Shown here piece by piece: positions 36,972-46,807 of a DNA stretch of 64,000 nucleotides. The notes beneath the pieces are model-generated. The model saw nothing but the letters and a program-made list of their open reading frames with translations, made no database searches and was not told the DNA's origin. Source of the DNA: Bacillus solimangrovi. GTDB taxonomy: Bacteria > Bacillota > Bacilli > Bacillales > Bacillaceae_N. The stretch covers positions 1 to 64,000 of the forward strand of contig NZ_MJEH01000033.1 in the NCBI RefSeq assembly GCF_001742425.1, written 5' to 3'. The position numbers and the translations under genes are program-made. Every line of letters begins with the position of its first letter. Position 1 is the stretch's first letter.

Positions 36972-37996
36972 ACGGCGCTAGTAGTTGTTAAATCAACTGT
37001 CTCGGTTGGTACAAATGATAAAGTAGAACAGTTTATTCAGGATTTTGTAATCAATGATGTGAAAGTAGAAGTAGATTATTCCAATCCAGAATTCCTAGCA
37101 AAAGGTTCAGCAGTAAATGATACACTCCATGCAGAGAGAATTATCATTGGGACAGAAAGCAAATGGGCTGAAGACCTACTTATGAAAATCTATGAGCCAT
37201 TTCATTTATCTACTGTCTCTGTAAACAGACGCTCTGCTGAAATGATTAAGTATGCATCAAATGACTTCCTTGCTCTTAAGATTTCCTATATGAATGATAT
37301 TGCTAACCTTTGTGAAATAGTCGGTGCAGATATTCAAGATGTTGTTAAAGGAATGAGTTTTAACGAACGAATTGGTAGTAAATTTCCAAATGTAGGGATT
37401 GGCTTTGGCGGGGGATGCTTCCCTAAAGATACAAAGGCACAGGAATACATTGCTAGACAAAACGGATATGAGCTTAAAATTATTAAGGCTGCTATCGATG
37501 TAAACAGAAAGCAAAAGACTATGTTATACAAGAAAGCTAGTAAAAGGCTGATTAACTTTAACGGTCTTAAAGTAGCAGTATTAGGCTTGACTTTTATGAT
37601 GACCTAAGGGAAGCAGCATCCCTTCAAAATGTACCTTTATTATTGGAACAGGGCACGAATATCTATGCTTATGATCTTGTTGGATCGGAAAATTTTGCTG
37701 AAGCTTACCCAGAAGGCCCAAATGGAACTGGCAGTATCATGTATGTTACTAGTATCGATCATGCTCTAGAAGTTGCAAATGTTTGTTTTATCTTTACTGA
37801 ATGGAAAGAGATAAAAGTTGTAACGCCTGAAGCCTACAGTAAATTAATGAGAAATCCATTAGTATATGACGGAAAAAATATTTATAATGTGGGAGATATG
37901 GAAGAGGCAGAGGTGGAATATCACTCTATTATAAGAAGACCTTCAAGTAGAGAAGGTATAAAGGAGTCGAAGAATTTTGAACTACAAAACTCTTGA
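36972..37996 (+). pseudogene. Decayed UDP-glucose 6-dehydrogenase copy
   Basis: The sequence matches the intact dehydrogenase of 31068-32438 from about its residue 120 to its end. The N-terminal third is missing, and around 37590 a small deletion removes the KPGT segment and shifts the frame, leaving separate frames ending at 37607 and running 37602-37996. The catalytic-Cys region survives as GFGGGCFPKD. It is followed, as in the intact copy, by an overlapping epimerase remnant. Confidence 0.92.
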
Positions 37997-38734
37997 TGTC
38001 AGTAAAATATACCTAATCACAGGGGCAGATGGAATTATTGGTTTCTATTTGTCTAGGAAATTATTAGAAAAAGTCTGCCGGGTAATTGGTATTGATAATG
38101 TAAATAATTACTATGGTGTAAAGTTAAGCACAAACGACTGAACCAGCTGGAACCTTATGAGAAGTTTACCTTTATTAAAGATGACATATCAGATAAGGAT
38201 ATAGTCATGGATGTTTTTGGGAATTACGAGCCCAATGTAGTAGTAAACTTAGCTACTCAAGCTGGAGTACGGTATTCGATAGAGAACCCGAAGGTCTATA
38301 TCCAGAGTAATTTTATTGGCTTTTATAATAATCTGGAGGTTTGTAGATATTATCCAGTGGGCCATCTTGTATATGTATCATCTAGTTCTGTTTATGGAGC
38401 CAATAAAAAGGTTCCTTTTGAGGAAACAGATTTTGTTAATAATCCAGTTTCAATATATGCATCTACAAAGAAATCCAATGAATTGATGGCTCATACGTAT
38501 AGTCACCTTTATAAAATACCGACTATAGGGTTTCGGTTATTTACAATTTACGGTTCAATGGGTCGACAAGATATGGGCTATTTTGGATTTGTAAATAAGT
38601 ATTATGCAAGTGAACCAATTAAGGTATTTAATAATGGTGATTTTGAAAGTGATCTTTACCGTGACTTTACTTATATTGGTGACATCATTGAAGGAATTGA
38701 ACGATTATTAAGTAACCCACCTGAACTTCGGTGA
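37977..38734 (+). pseudogene. Decayed UDP-glucuronate 4-epimerase copy
   Basis: It starts with TTG 37977, overlapping the dehydrogenase remnant exactly as in the intact pair at 32419. The first frame runs to about 38140, where one base is lost relative to the intact gene. The second frame continues with SSSSVYGANKKVPFEE and YASTKKSNELMAHTYSHLYK, to a stop at 38732. Everything after the equivalent of NPPEGE, about 100 residues, is absent. In the NAD loop, ITGADGIIG replaces ITGAAGFIG. Confidence 0.92.
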
Positions 38735-38905
38735 AGTGATAAAGATATAACATTGTACTGATTTAATATCGTACTGTCACTTCGTCATCAAGCTAAGAGA
38801 AGTAGAACTCATAGCTAGAATAACCCAGTTTGGATCGGCTACTCATAGGTAAATATAATGGAATGAAATAATATGTAAAATATTGTATTTTTTATTTATA
38901 AAAAT

Positions 38906-39222
38906 GAATTTATAGAGAACTAGAGCTGAATGCTAACTTGATTCCACTAACTACATATGAGGGAAATGAGGTATATCCAATAGGTGTGTTTCGTTTTAAT
39001 ATAAAAAGGATCATTGAACATATTTATGGTGGGACACTGACTATTGAGAAAGAGTTAATTAATGGTTGAAAATGGTTCCAAGTTCAATTTCGAGGTACTG
39101 TTAATGAAGACCACTTTACCTTCAGTCGATGAAAAATGACCCGTCATTCGAGCGGAGATAAGGACAGGTATGTATGAATTAGTAGTTACATCTAATTTGT
39201 TAATTTCTAGAATACAGAGTTA
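38906..39222 (+). pseudogene. Possible remnant of a small unknown gene
   Basis: In one frame the sequence reads NLIPLTTYEGNEVYPIGVFR, then RIIEHIYGGTLTIEKELING, a stop, then KWFQVQFRGTVNEDHFTFSR, a stop, and after a frame change IRTGMYELVVTSNLLISRI. The even composition and protein-like flow suggest a broken gene of about 100 residues. I do not recognise the family. The rest of 38735-39370 shows nothing else, apart from the leader of galU. Confidence 0.4.
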
Positions 39223-39370
39223 AGAGAATCAAGCCATATATAGTCTCATATCAGAAATTAAGAGGTAGTTAGTCATTCATAATTAATAAAAAACTTTACT
39301 TGTGAAATCTACAATATGATACAATAATAGGAAAAAAGATATAGATATATGTAGAAAGGTGATTAGTAAG

Positions 39371-40261
39371 ATGAAAGTGAAAAAGGCTATAATCCCAGCT
39401 GCAGGTTTGGGAACACGGTTTTTGCCTGCAACGAAAGCACAACCTAAGGAAATGCTTCCGATTGTTGATAAACCAACGATTCAATACATCGTTGAAGAGG
39501 CCGTCGCTTCTGGAATAGAAGATATTATTATTGTAAGCGGGCGTGGCAAACGGGCGATCGAAGACCATTTTGATAAGTCATATGAACTAGAAGAGACGTT
39601 GGCAAAGAAAAATAAAATTGATCGTTTAGTCGAAGTTCAGGAAATTTCTAATCTAGCGAACATACATTATATTCGTCAAAAAGAACCAAAAGGGCTTGGT
39701 CATGCGATCTGGTGTGCGCGTAAGTTTATCGGTGATGAACCATTTGCAGTTATGTTAGGTGATGATATTGTCCGTTCGGAAAAACCATGTTTGCAGCAAT
39801 TGATTGACGTATTTGAACGTTATAATTCCTCTGTTGTTGGTGTACAGGAAGTGAAAGATGAAGATGTATCGAAGTATGGGATTATTGCGCCAAAGGGAGA
39901 ACCGTTAGAGCAAGGTATTATTAATGTTCAAACTTTAGTAGAGAAACCATTAAGAGAAGAAGCTCCTTCAAACTATGCAATTATGGGGCGCTACATATTA
40001 AGACCAGAAATATTCCCTATTTTAGAAAATGTAGCTCCGGGTGCAGGTGACGAAATCCAATTGACTGATGCAATTAAAACGTTAAATGTAGATCAAGCTG
40101 TGCTTGCGTATCGTTTCGACGGAAATCGTTATGATGTCGGTGATAAGTTTGGTTTTATTAAAGCAACGATTGACTTTGCATTAGAACGTGAAGATTTACA
40201 TGAATCTGTCATGAATTACATTCATGAAAAAAATCAAGCTAATTCATTGGTGAAACTATAA
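39371..40261 (+). CDS. galU: UTP-glucose-1-phosphate uridylyltransferase (GalU/GtaB)
   Basis: A 296-residue enzyme that makes UDP-glucose, the substrate of the dehydrogenase and GalE above. It has the pyrophosphorylase signature [20 protein letters not shown] at the N-terminus, VEKP near 196, and the [12 protein letters not shown] motif near 260, all typical of GtaB/GalU. ATG 39371 follows AGAAAGGTG; the GTG at 39359 lies on that site. It sits just after the decayed dehydrogenase/epimerase copy and may once have shared a transcript with it. Confidence 0.96.
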   Translation: MKVKKAIIPAAGLGTRFLPATKAQPKEMLPIVDKPTIQYIVEEAVASGIEDIIIVSGRGKRAIEDHFDKSYELEETLAKKNKIDRLVEVQEISNLANIHYIRQKEPKGLGHAIWCARKFIGDEPFAVMLGDDIVRSEKPCLQQLIDVFERYNSSVVGVQEVKDEDVSKYGIIAPKGEPLEQGIINVQTLVEKPLREEAPSNYAIMGRYILRPEIFPILENVAPGAGDEIQLTDAIKTLNVDQAVLAYRFDGNRYDVGDKFGFIKATIDFALEREDLHESVMNYIHEKNQANSLVKL

Positions 40262-40431
40262 GTATGAGGTGGAAATATAGTTTCCAAAGTGATACTTCTC
40301 TATAAAATGTAACCATTAATGTATCGATAAATAAAGAACGGTAAGATTAATCAATGGGTGAGAAACTTAGCATATAATAATGATTTGACAAAGAACAAAC
40401 TTATATAGAACATCAAATAAGGAGGATTTTA

Positions 40432-40941
40432 TTGAAATCTATCGTAATTTATTGGCTGCCAGTCTTCATTGGGGCAGCCATTATTTTTAGTTTTTCTGCT
40501 CAGCCGTATGAGAAGCAAGATTTGAAACCAACATTGTCGAAATACATAGATGAAGAGCAAGTTGCAAAGAGGTTTGAGGATGTTAAGGTATACTATGCAA
40601 ATAAAGAAGTTAGTATTGAAGCACTTGGAACGACAAAGTTTATCGAATTTTTCATTCGCAAATTTGCACATTTTAGTGTGTTCTTTATGTTATGTTTTTT
40701 GATTTTTCGAGCGTTAAATGTTACTGCTCTCAAACTAGGTATGAAGAGTCTTATTGCATTACTAGTCACAGGTATTTATGCAGCATTAGATGAGTATCAC
40801 CAATCCTTCACTGAAAATCGAACACCACTAATTGAAGATGTATTGTTGGACTGCTTTGGTGGAATAGTTGGATTAATTGTCGCAATTATGATGTATCACA
40901 TTATAATCCCGAAAATTAAGAAGAATAGAACGATTACTTGA
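40432..40941 (+). CDS. VanZ-like membrane protein
   Basis: A 169-residue membrane protein with an N-terminal helix (IVIYWLPVFIGAAIIFSFSAQP), a soluble loop of about 55 residues, and three further helices. FIRKFAHFSVFFMLCFLIFR and AALDEYHQSFTENRTPLIEDVLLDCFGGI carry the conserved H and DExHQxFxxxR pattern of the VanZ family. Family members are linked to low-level teicoplanin resistance and surface traits, but the activity is unknown. The start is TTG 40432 with GGAGG at 40421-40425. Confidence 0.88.
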   Translation: MKSIVIYWLPVFIGAAIIFSFSAQPYEKQDLKPTLSKYIDEEQVAKRFEDVKVYYANKEVSIEALGTTKFIEFFIRKFAHFSVFFMLCFLIFRALNVTALKLGMKSLIALLVTGIYAALDEYHQSFTENRTPLIEDVLLDCFGGIVGLIVAIMMYHIIIPKIKKNRTIT

Positions 40942-41144
40942 TATCTTAAAACAATTGTATAATCTCACTGGGGAATATGCAGCATGTATTTGTCATATAG
41001 TTGTGGCATTTTTTATAGCCAGGTTAATAGATGTTAACGGATATTAAGGTCTTTATTACTATATGTTAGAACAAAAGGTTGCAGAAATGTTAAACAAAAA
41101 GAGCTAGATCAAGTATGGTCTAGTTCTAGTTTATGTAAAATAAA

Positions 41145-41192
41145 AATAACTCACCACTAAGAAAGAGTTACTTCAAATGGTGGTGAGTTATT
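41145..41192. terminator. Bidirectional terminator between convergent genes
   Basis: AATAACTCACCAC (41145-41157) and GGTGGTGAGTTATT (41179-41192) form a perfect 13-bp stem with A- and T-rich flanks on both sides. It lies between the VanZ-like gene (+) and the gene at 41213 (-). Confidence 0.8.
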
Positions 41193-41212
41193 CTTATTTG
41201 AATATAGAATTT

Positions 41213-41899
41213 TTAAAAACTTCCCATTGCATTATTTAATATTGAACTGCGGCGCTCTTTTTTCGTTTGTTCATATATATTTCTGAACTCTTTTGCTTCA
41301 GCTCGATCGAAGCCTTCTTGATCAAGTTCTTGCTCAAGAGCATTGTAGATTTGCTGGAAAGCAGCGTCTGTGTTCGATTCTAATTGAAGTCCTGCAGAGG
41401 AATATTTTTTGTAGAAGTACATATAAGAAATTTCTTCGCCATTCTTTTTCTTTGTTTTATATTCTTGATAGGCTGCTGAAAGAAGCTGATCGAGTTTGGC
41501 ATTTGATTGTCGTTCAAGATCTTTAAAGACAGGCATGTAGCGTCCTTTAATTTGATTAACTGTAACTTTATTTTGTTTTATTGTAGTTATCGAATTATCT
41601 TCTGTTTCTTTAGCATTATTTGAATTTGATTCAGAAATTGACTCATTATGATCATCTATTATTTGCGTACTATCAACTTGACTAGTAGTAGGTTGTTTCT
41701 TTTCTATTTCTGGGTCTTCAATTTCCTGTTCAGTTGTTTCTTCCTCAATCTCAAGTGGCAGTTTCACTTCGAAATTTGAATCTGTAATCTCTTTTACAGC
41801 TGCATCGTTTAAGTCAATCTCAATTTTTGAGTAATTAAACCAAAGGATTCCTAAGGTGATCGCAATCACTGCCATGAGAGAAAGTAGAATCTTCTTCAT
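41213..41899 (-). CDS. Membrane-anchored protein of unknown function
   Basis: A 228-residue protein with one N-terminal membrane helix (about 4-22, LLSLMAVIAITLGILWF). A low-complexity acidic and Ser/Asn/Thr stretch (about 45-110) leads to a helical C-terminal domain with many Lys, Glu and Gln residues (about 115-228; for example FDRAEAKEFRNIYEQTKKER). I know no family. It is probably exported and tethered by the helix. It lies 67 bases downstream of the SLH gene at 41967-43109 and may share its transcript. ATG at 41899 follows GGAGGAA. Confidence 0.7.
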   Translation of the reverse strand: MKKILLSLMAVIAITLGILWFNYSKIEIDLNDAAVKEITDSNFEVKLPLEIEEETTEQEIEDPEIEKKQPTTSQVDSTQIIDDHNESISESNSNNAKETEDNSITTIKQNKVTVNQIKGRYMPVFKDLERQSNAKLDQLLSAAYQEYKTKKKNGEEISYMYFYKKYSSAGLQLESNTDAAFQQIYNALEQELDQEGFDRAEAKEFRNIYEQTKKERRSSILNNAMGSF

Positions 41900-41966
41900 A
41901 TATTATTCCTCCATAATAAATCAAACCTGGTTCTCATTGAATAAGAACCAGGCAGTTTAGAATTGG

Positions 41967-43109
41967 TTATTTCTTAAGGATTAGTTTTAATGGTTTAGTC
42001 TCACCGTTTGTACCAGTTACTTCACCTTTAATAGTGAAAGAATCTCCATCCATAGATTCTTTTATTTTTTGGACGGAGACACCATCTCCCCCATTATCAA
42101 ATGAGCCTAAAAGTTTGCTAATACTCATTTCTGCTTTACCGTTTTCAAATTCAATTTCTCTAGAAACCGGATAAATAGATGCTTCGAGGCTATCAATGTT
42201 TTCAGTTCCTTTAATCGTAAAATGAGTGAACTTTGCTTTATCATCATCAGGAAGCTTAACTTCAAACGTACCATCTGAGATTTTCTTGGCTTTTAAGTTT
42301 GTTCCGCCAACTTTTACAGTGGCGCTTAGTATTTCTAATTTTTCATCATTTTCTGAGCTATCTGAACTATCATTGTCTCCTTTATTTCCATCAGGAGAAC
42401 TAGTGTTGTTTGTAGGTGTAGTTGCAGCATCTGTATTAGAGTCGTCAACTGCTGGTTCATTTGGTGCTTCTTCTTGATTGTTAACATTTTCTTGGACTTC
42501 TTCTTGAACATGTTTGCTCACAAAATTTTGTGAACGATTTAGTGTAACGATTGCTTCAGCGCGCGTAATTGGTTGGTTCGGTTGGAACGTATCATCTGGA
42601 TAGCCACCCATTAAGCCATTTGATACAACTAGTTGAATGGCTGGTTTAGCCCAACTGCTGACAGAGTCAATGTCATTAAAAGTTAGCTCTTGACCCTTTG
42701 CCTGTTCAGCAGAAATAAGTCGAGCTAATATTACTGCACCTTCTTGGCGAGTAATCGTCTTGTTTGGTTGGAACGAACCGTCCTCATATCCAGATATGTA
42801 TGGTGCTGATAATTGTAATTGACCGTAGAACCAGTCTGTATTATTGACGTCTATATAATCAATATCAAATTGTTCACTAAGGTTAAAGCTACGGCTAATA
42901 AATGTGACAAATTCAGCGCGAGTTACAGGTTTATTTGGAAGGTATGTTTCTTCATCATAACCTGAGATCCAGCCTTTATCGATCCAAGTTGCGATCGTGT
43001 CTTTCGCCCAATGGTTTTCAATATCTGATTGTGCTTGTATTTCCGGTTGAAAAGTAAAAAGGATTCCTAAAGTTAAAGCACCTGAAAGTAATTGTTTCAT
43101 TCGAATCAA
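41967..43109 (-). CDS. SLH-domain surface protein
   Basis: A 380-residue exported protein. The signal peptide ends near EIQAQS. Three SLH domains lie at about 27-75, 76-140 and 145-200 (GYDEETYLPNKPVTRAEFV; GYEDGSFQPNKTITRQEGAV; GYPDDTFQPNQPITRAEAIV). A Ser/Asn/Asp/Pro linker (about 205-265) leads to a C-terminal beta domain of about 110 residues with no known motif. I chose TTG at 43109 because the ribosome site GGAGGTG (complement of 43118-43124) is eight bases away; ATG at 43100 would be too far, and the upstream ATG at 43154 has no such site. Confidence 0.88.
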   Translation of the reverse strand: MIRMKQLLSGALTLGILFTFQPEIQAQSDIENHWAKDTIATWIDKGWISGYDEETYLPNKPVTRAEFVTFISRSFNLSEQFDIDYIDVNNTDWFYGQLQLSAPYISGYEDGSFQPNKTITRQEGAVILARLISAEQAKGQELTFNDIDSVSSWAKPAIQLVVSNGLMGGYPDDTFQPNQPITRAEAIVTLNRSQNFVSKHVQEEVQENVNNQEEAPNEPAVDDSNTDAATTPTNNTSSPDGNKGDNDSSDSSENDEKLEILSATVKVGGTNLKAKKISDGTFEVKLPDDDKAKFTHFTIKGTENIDSLEASIYPVSREIEFENGKAEMSISKLLGSFDNGGDGVSVQKIKESMDGDSFTIKGEVTGTNGETKPLKLILKK

Positions 43110-43225
43110 AATAAGTGCACCTCCATTTATTAAAGATATTCTACCATTTTTCACAAAAAATTAATAGGTTGTATGGTAAAATACTACAATAACAACGTTT
43201 TATTGAAGATAAAAGAGGTGTAAGT

Positions 43226-43360
43226 ATGAAGGGGTTAGATGCAGAACAGCTTGTCGAGATTTTGCAGAGTATGAGAGAGAAGGTAGAAATGTTAGAGATC
43301 AAAGCACCAGATGAATTAATACAGGAGTTAATTAACACTGTCGAAATTCACTACAAATGA
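43226..43360 (+). CDS. Small acidic protein of unknown function
   Basis: A 44-residue open frame beginning MKGLDAEQLVEILQSMREKV and ending in NTVEIHYK, with an AGAGGTG ribosome site at 43214-43220, eight bases or less from ATG 43226. The pattern is a single amphipathic helix, possibly coiled coil. It lies 116 bases from the divergent SLH gene and ends 214 bases before the S8 protease gene. The strong ribosome site and helix pattern support it being translated. Confidence 0.55.
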   Translation: MKGLDAEQLVEILQSMREKVEMLEIKAPDELIQELINTVEIHYK

Positions 43361-43574
43361 TCTGTTTTTATTTATAGTTATTTTTTACTTATCAAGATAG
43401 TTGTCTCTCCTCAAACAAATTGTTTAACGAGTATGAGGAGAGCTTTTTCTTTGAGCAGAACAGCTTGTATACAATGTTAATAATTTTACAACATCTTGTA
43501 ATAAAAGTGTAATCGTTTAGTCTATGGGCACTATGCTATAATCCTTCTAATCTATTAATATGGAGGAGACTGTA

Positions 43575-45044
43575 ATGAGAAAGACAACTAGACTTATCAT
43601 CGCATTTTTTATTATGTGGGTAGCTATTTCTGAAAGTACCAATGCTGAAGGTATCAAAAATACTGATTCATTAGATAATATAAATAACGCAGTCCTCGTT
43701 CAAGGGCATAGTGGGGAACTTCCTCTTTCAATATTGAAAACTAGTGAGGTTGAATACTTAAATCATGTAGGTGTTTCCATTATGAACTTACAAGACAATG
43801 AAACTACTGAAAATTTTATAGAACAAGTGAGAATTCAATCAGATGTCATGATTGAAGAAGACAAACCACGTTCTATTCAAAAAACATCAAATGACCCTTA
43901 TTTATCCTATCAATGGAGCTTACCTTATCTTAACATCCCTTTGTTATGGAATTATGAGTCTGAAAATGAAGTTGTTGTAGCTGTTATTGATAGCGGTCTA
44001 GAAATTGAATATCCTGATTTGAAGGGGCACATAGCTCCTGGTGGATACAATTTTTTAGATAATAATAGCGACATTAGTGATATGAATGGTCATGGAACTG
44101 CAGTATCGACTATAATAGCCGCAGATGTCAACAATAAGTTCGGTTCGGCAAGTATTGGAGGACATCTACCTATCAAGGTTCTTCCGTTGAAAATAGCTGG
44201 TGAGGATGGCAAAGGAACATCAAGCAATGTGATTCGTGCAATAGATTACGCGATTGAGCAGGGTGTTGATGTTATAAATATTAGTATGGCTGCAAATCGT
44301 TATTCTGCACTTGAAGAAAAAGCGATACAAGCTGCTATAGACGAAGGAATTATAGTAATAGCTGCTACAGGAAATGATGGCGATGATACAATCAATTATC
44401 CTGCTTCATATGACGATGTTATTTCTGTAGGTGCGATCGGTAAGAATAACGAACGATCGGAGTTTTCGAATTATAATAATCACGTTGATATCGTTGCTCC
44501 CGGTGAAAATATCTTTACGACTATGGGGAATGATGAGTATTATTATAGTTCTGGGACTTCCTATGCTGCACCCTTTGTCACGGTAACGGCAGCAGTTCTA
44601 AAATCATTTAATCGAGATTTAAATCAAGAAGATATATTGCAAATTTTATCGACTACTGCTAAGGATTTAGGTGTTGAAGGAAAAGACCCTTATTATGGTT
44701 TTGGGTTAATTCAACCACTGGATGCACTACAAACCCAGTTATACACGATCATTGACAGTAAGGCAGATGTTCCAGTTGATAAGGTTTGGAGCCTAACATT
44801 TAATGTCGTGATGAAAGAAAGTAGTTTTAATCGTTCGAATACATTTATTTTAGATGAGAACTATGAAAAGGTATCGATAGAATATGATTTATCTGATGAC
44901 GGTAAAATCTTATACATATATCCACCTAAAGGGGGATATAAAAAAGGGGAAACCTACACACTGATCGTAGAAAAAAATGTACAATCTGCTGCAGAACGTG
45001 AGATGGAAAAATCGTCGCTGATGAAGTTTACTATTGAAAACTGA
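43575..45044 (+). CDS. Secreted S8 (subtilisin-like) serine protease with Ig-like C-terminal domain
   Basis: A 489-residue exported protease. The signal peptide (about 1-25) and a propeptide-like region (about 30-100) precede the catalytic domain, with Asp139 in VIDSGLE, His173 in NGHGTAVS and Ser329 in SSGTSYAAPF. After the catalytic domain a beta domain (about 400-489: VPVDKVWSLTFNVVMKESSF, later YPPKGGYKKGETYTLIVEKN) follows the SbsA/Big_5 Ig-like pattern also seen in the proteins at 49385 and 50068. ATG 43575 follows GGAGGAG; the ATG at 43560 lies on it. Substrates are unknown; surface-protein processing is possible. Confidence 0.92.
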   Translation: MRKTTRLIIAFFIMWVAISESTNAEGIKNTDSLDNINNAVLVQGHSGELPLSILKTSEVEYLNHVGVSIMNLQDNETTENFIEQVRIQSDVMIEEDKPRSIQKTSNDPYLSYQWSLPYLNIPLLWNYESENEVVVAVIDSGLEIEYPDLKGHIAPGGYNFLDNNSDISDMNGHGTAVSTIIAADVNNKFGSASIGGHLPIKVLPLKIAGEDGKGTSSNVIRAIDYAIEQGVDVINISMAANRYSALEEKAIQAAIDEGIIVIAATGNDGDDTINYPASYDDVISVGAIGKNNERSEFSNYNNHVDIVAPGENIFTTMGNDEYYYSSGTSYAAPFVTVTAAVLKSFNRDLNQEDILQILSTTAKDLGVEGKDPYYGFGLIQPLDALQTQLYTIIDSKADVPVDKVWSLTFNVVMKESSFNRSNTFILDENYEKVSIEYDLSDDGKILYIYPPKGGYKKGETYTLIVEKNVQSAAEREMEKSSLMKFTIEN

Positions 45045-45082
45045 AGTAGTCATTCATAATGTTCGGATAATAAAGGGAAACT

Positions 45083-45130
45083 TCCATCAGTGGAGATCTT
45101 CATCCCCCGCTGATGGTTAGATGAACCAAC
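45083..45130 (+). repeat. Hairpin repeat element, copy 1
   Basis: CCATCAG (45083-45089) pairs with CTGATGG (45110-45116) around a C-rich loop, followed by TTAGATGAACCAAC. A related element with the tail TAATGGTTAGTTCAAC lies at 60559-60606. It may be a dispersed palindromic repeat or a transcript-end hairpin. The rest of 45045-45404 holds a possible hairpin at 45343-45372 (AAGGGAGCT/AGCTCCCTT) just before the SEC-C gene, and no gene. Confidence 0.4.
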
Positions 45131-45404
45131 CAGGTAATTACTGACGTTTGATTTTCACATAAGTATCATTGACTTTTCTAAGCTTTAAAATGGAAGTCTT
45201 ATCCTCAGTTGACACGTGATAAAAGTACAAAGAAAATTATGAGTAATTAGAAGATGTTTTATTAATATGGTATGATAATATTCGTTTAATGTAATTCCCC
45301 AGTCTCTATATTAACTAGTTGGAGTTATAATATTTTTTGAAAAAGGGAGCTGCTACTTAATGTAGCTCCCTTACTTATTGTTAGCACGAAAGGATGTAGT
45401 AAAA

Positions 45405-46490
45405 TTGAGTAAAATAAATCGAAATGATCCATGTCTATGTGGCAGTGGAAAGAAATATAAAAAATGCTGTATGAACGGGAATACTGTTTCAATTGAGAAA
45501 CTTGTTGAAGCTGATGTTTCAATAGCACAAACAGAGTTAATCGATTATGCAATCAAATATTATGATCAACCAATGCGAGACAAAGTGAATGAATTAATGA
45601 CAGACCTTGATGTACCAAGCTCTGCTAAAGATATGTTTACGTTTCAAGCAATGCTTTGGACGATTTTGCATGAGCCTACAGAGTTTGGTCAAACAGTATT
45701 ACAAGAATATAGTGAGAAAAATGCATCGAAGTGGAAACGTGAACGTGTACGTCATATCATCGAAAGTTGGACAGTCAGTGAACCTGTTGTAGGTGAAGTG
45801 AATAATGTAGCAGATAATGTCATTGCTTTGACAGATTGTTTTACAGGTGAGCAACGTTCTATAAGAGTAGTTGCCGAAGATCGTTTACCGCAGCAAGGTA
45901 ATATGTTAATTGGTTTTATGCTGTCATTTGAGGATAGTCATGTGTTCTTCAAAGATATTATTAACATTACTTCAGCAGATAGCAACTTAGTATTGCAACA
46001 CCTTTTCCATATGTATAAGGATAGTGGGCAACAAAGCTCTGTAGAATGGTTACGTCAATCTTATCTACAAACGATTTGGGAGTCTTTATATCGTCAGCTA
46101 GACGTTCGTCCCGATCAGAAAATCGAATGGAAGAATGAAAAGGAAGAGTCTGTTGCTAGTTTGTTAAAAGAAATGATGAATAAGGAAGAATTACCGGGCG
46201 ATATTATCGAATTTGCAATTGAGTTATGGGCTAAATATTGTGAATATAAGGAGCCAAAGATTCGTAATGAGCGTATCTATGCTGCATCACTTCATTATTT
46301 AGTAACTCAAGTAACGAAAGTCCACACGAAAACTCAACAAGAGTTCGCTGTACTGTATGATTTAACGAGCAGTAGTATCTCTACTAGATATCGTGAAATG
46401 GAAAAAGCATTGGAAGAAGAGATTGAACAATTTCATGTGGCAGTGCGTGAGGTTGAAAAAAATTTACAAGAAGAAGTAACAACAAGTTGA
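45405..46490 (+). CDS. SEC-C motif protein
   Basis: A 361-residue protein that begins with a zinc-binding SEC-C motif, NRNDPCLCGSGKKYKKCCM (about 4-22), the same module found at the end of SecA proteins. The rest is helical and rich in Glu and Lys, without a domain I can name; a beta-rich stretch at about 145-195 (VADNVIALTDCFTGEQRSIR) lies in the middle. SEC-C proteins often bind nucleic-acid or ribosome-linked partners, but the function here is unknown. The start is TTG 45405, with AAAGGA about ten bases upstream; the TTG at 45378 is upstream of that site. Confidence 0.8.
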   Translation: MSKINRNDPCLCGSGKKYKKCCMNGNTVSIEKLVEADVSIAQTELIDYAIKYYDQPMRDKVNELMTDLDVPSSAKDMFTFQAMLWTILHEPTEFGQTVLQEYSEKNASKWKRERVRHIIESWTVSEPVVGEVNNVADNVIALTDCFTGEQRSIRVVAEDRLPQQGNMLIGFMLSFEDSHVFFKDIINITSADSNLVLQHLFHMYKDSGQQSSVEWLRQSYLQTIWESLYRQLDVRPDQKIEWKNEKEESVASLLKEMMNKEELPGDIIEFAIELWAKYCEYKEPKIRNERIYAASLHYLVTQVTKVHTKTQQEFAVLYDLTSSSISTRYREMEKALEEEIEQFHVAVREVEKNLQEEVTTS

Positions 46491-46507
46491 TTCGATAGAT
46501 ATATAAG

Positions 46508-46555
46508 CGTGAGAGTATCTTGTTATAGCGAAGATGCTACGGGCTCTCACGTTTT
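46508..46555 (+). terminator. Terminator after the SEC-C gene
   Basis: CGTGAGAG (46508-46515) pairs with CTCTCACG (46544-46551), with partial inner pairing, followed by TTTT. Confidence 0.75.
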
Positions 46556-46807
46556 CTATAATTTGAACAATATAGAATAGAGAGTAATAATTTTAAAAAT
46601 ATTCTAAAAATTTAATACAATTTTGTTGGATACTTGTGTATAATGACAATTGAAGGGGTTTTTGAACAATTTAAGTAATCCCTCTTTGTAAACTTTAACA
46701 TCATCAGATTTGTCCAATAGATAGTAATGGTAGTGGAGGTGAAAAATTATTTTTTAGTTTGCAATACATTGTGAAATATTGAGCAAATTATTTGGGAGGG
46801 AGTATAT

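Noticed and set aside
45343-45372. Clear intrinsic terminator before the SEC-C gene
   Set aside because: The stem is good but the following bases are not T-rich, and the gene's start is only 33 bases on; noted only as a hairpin.
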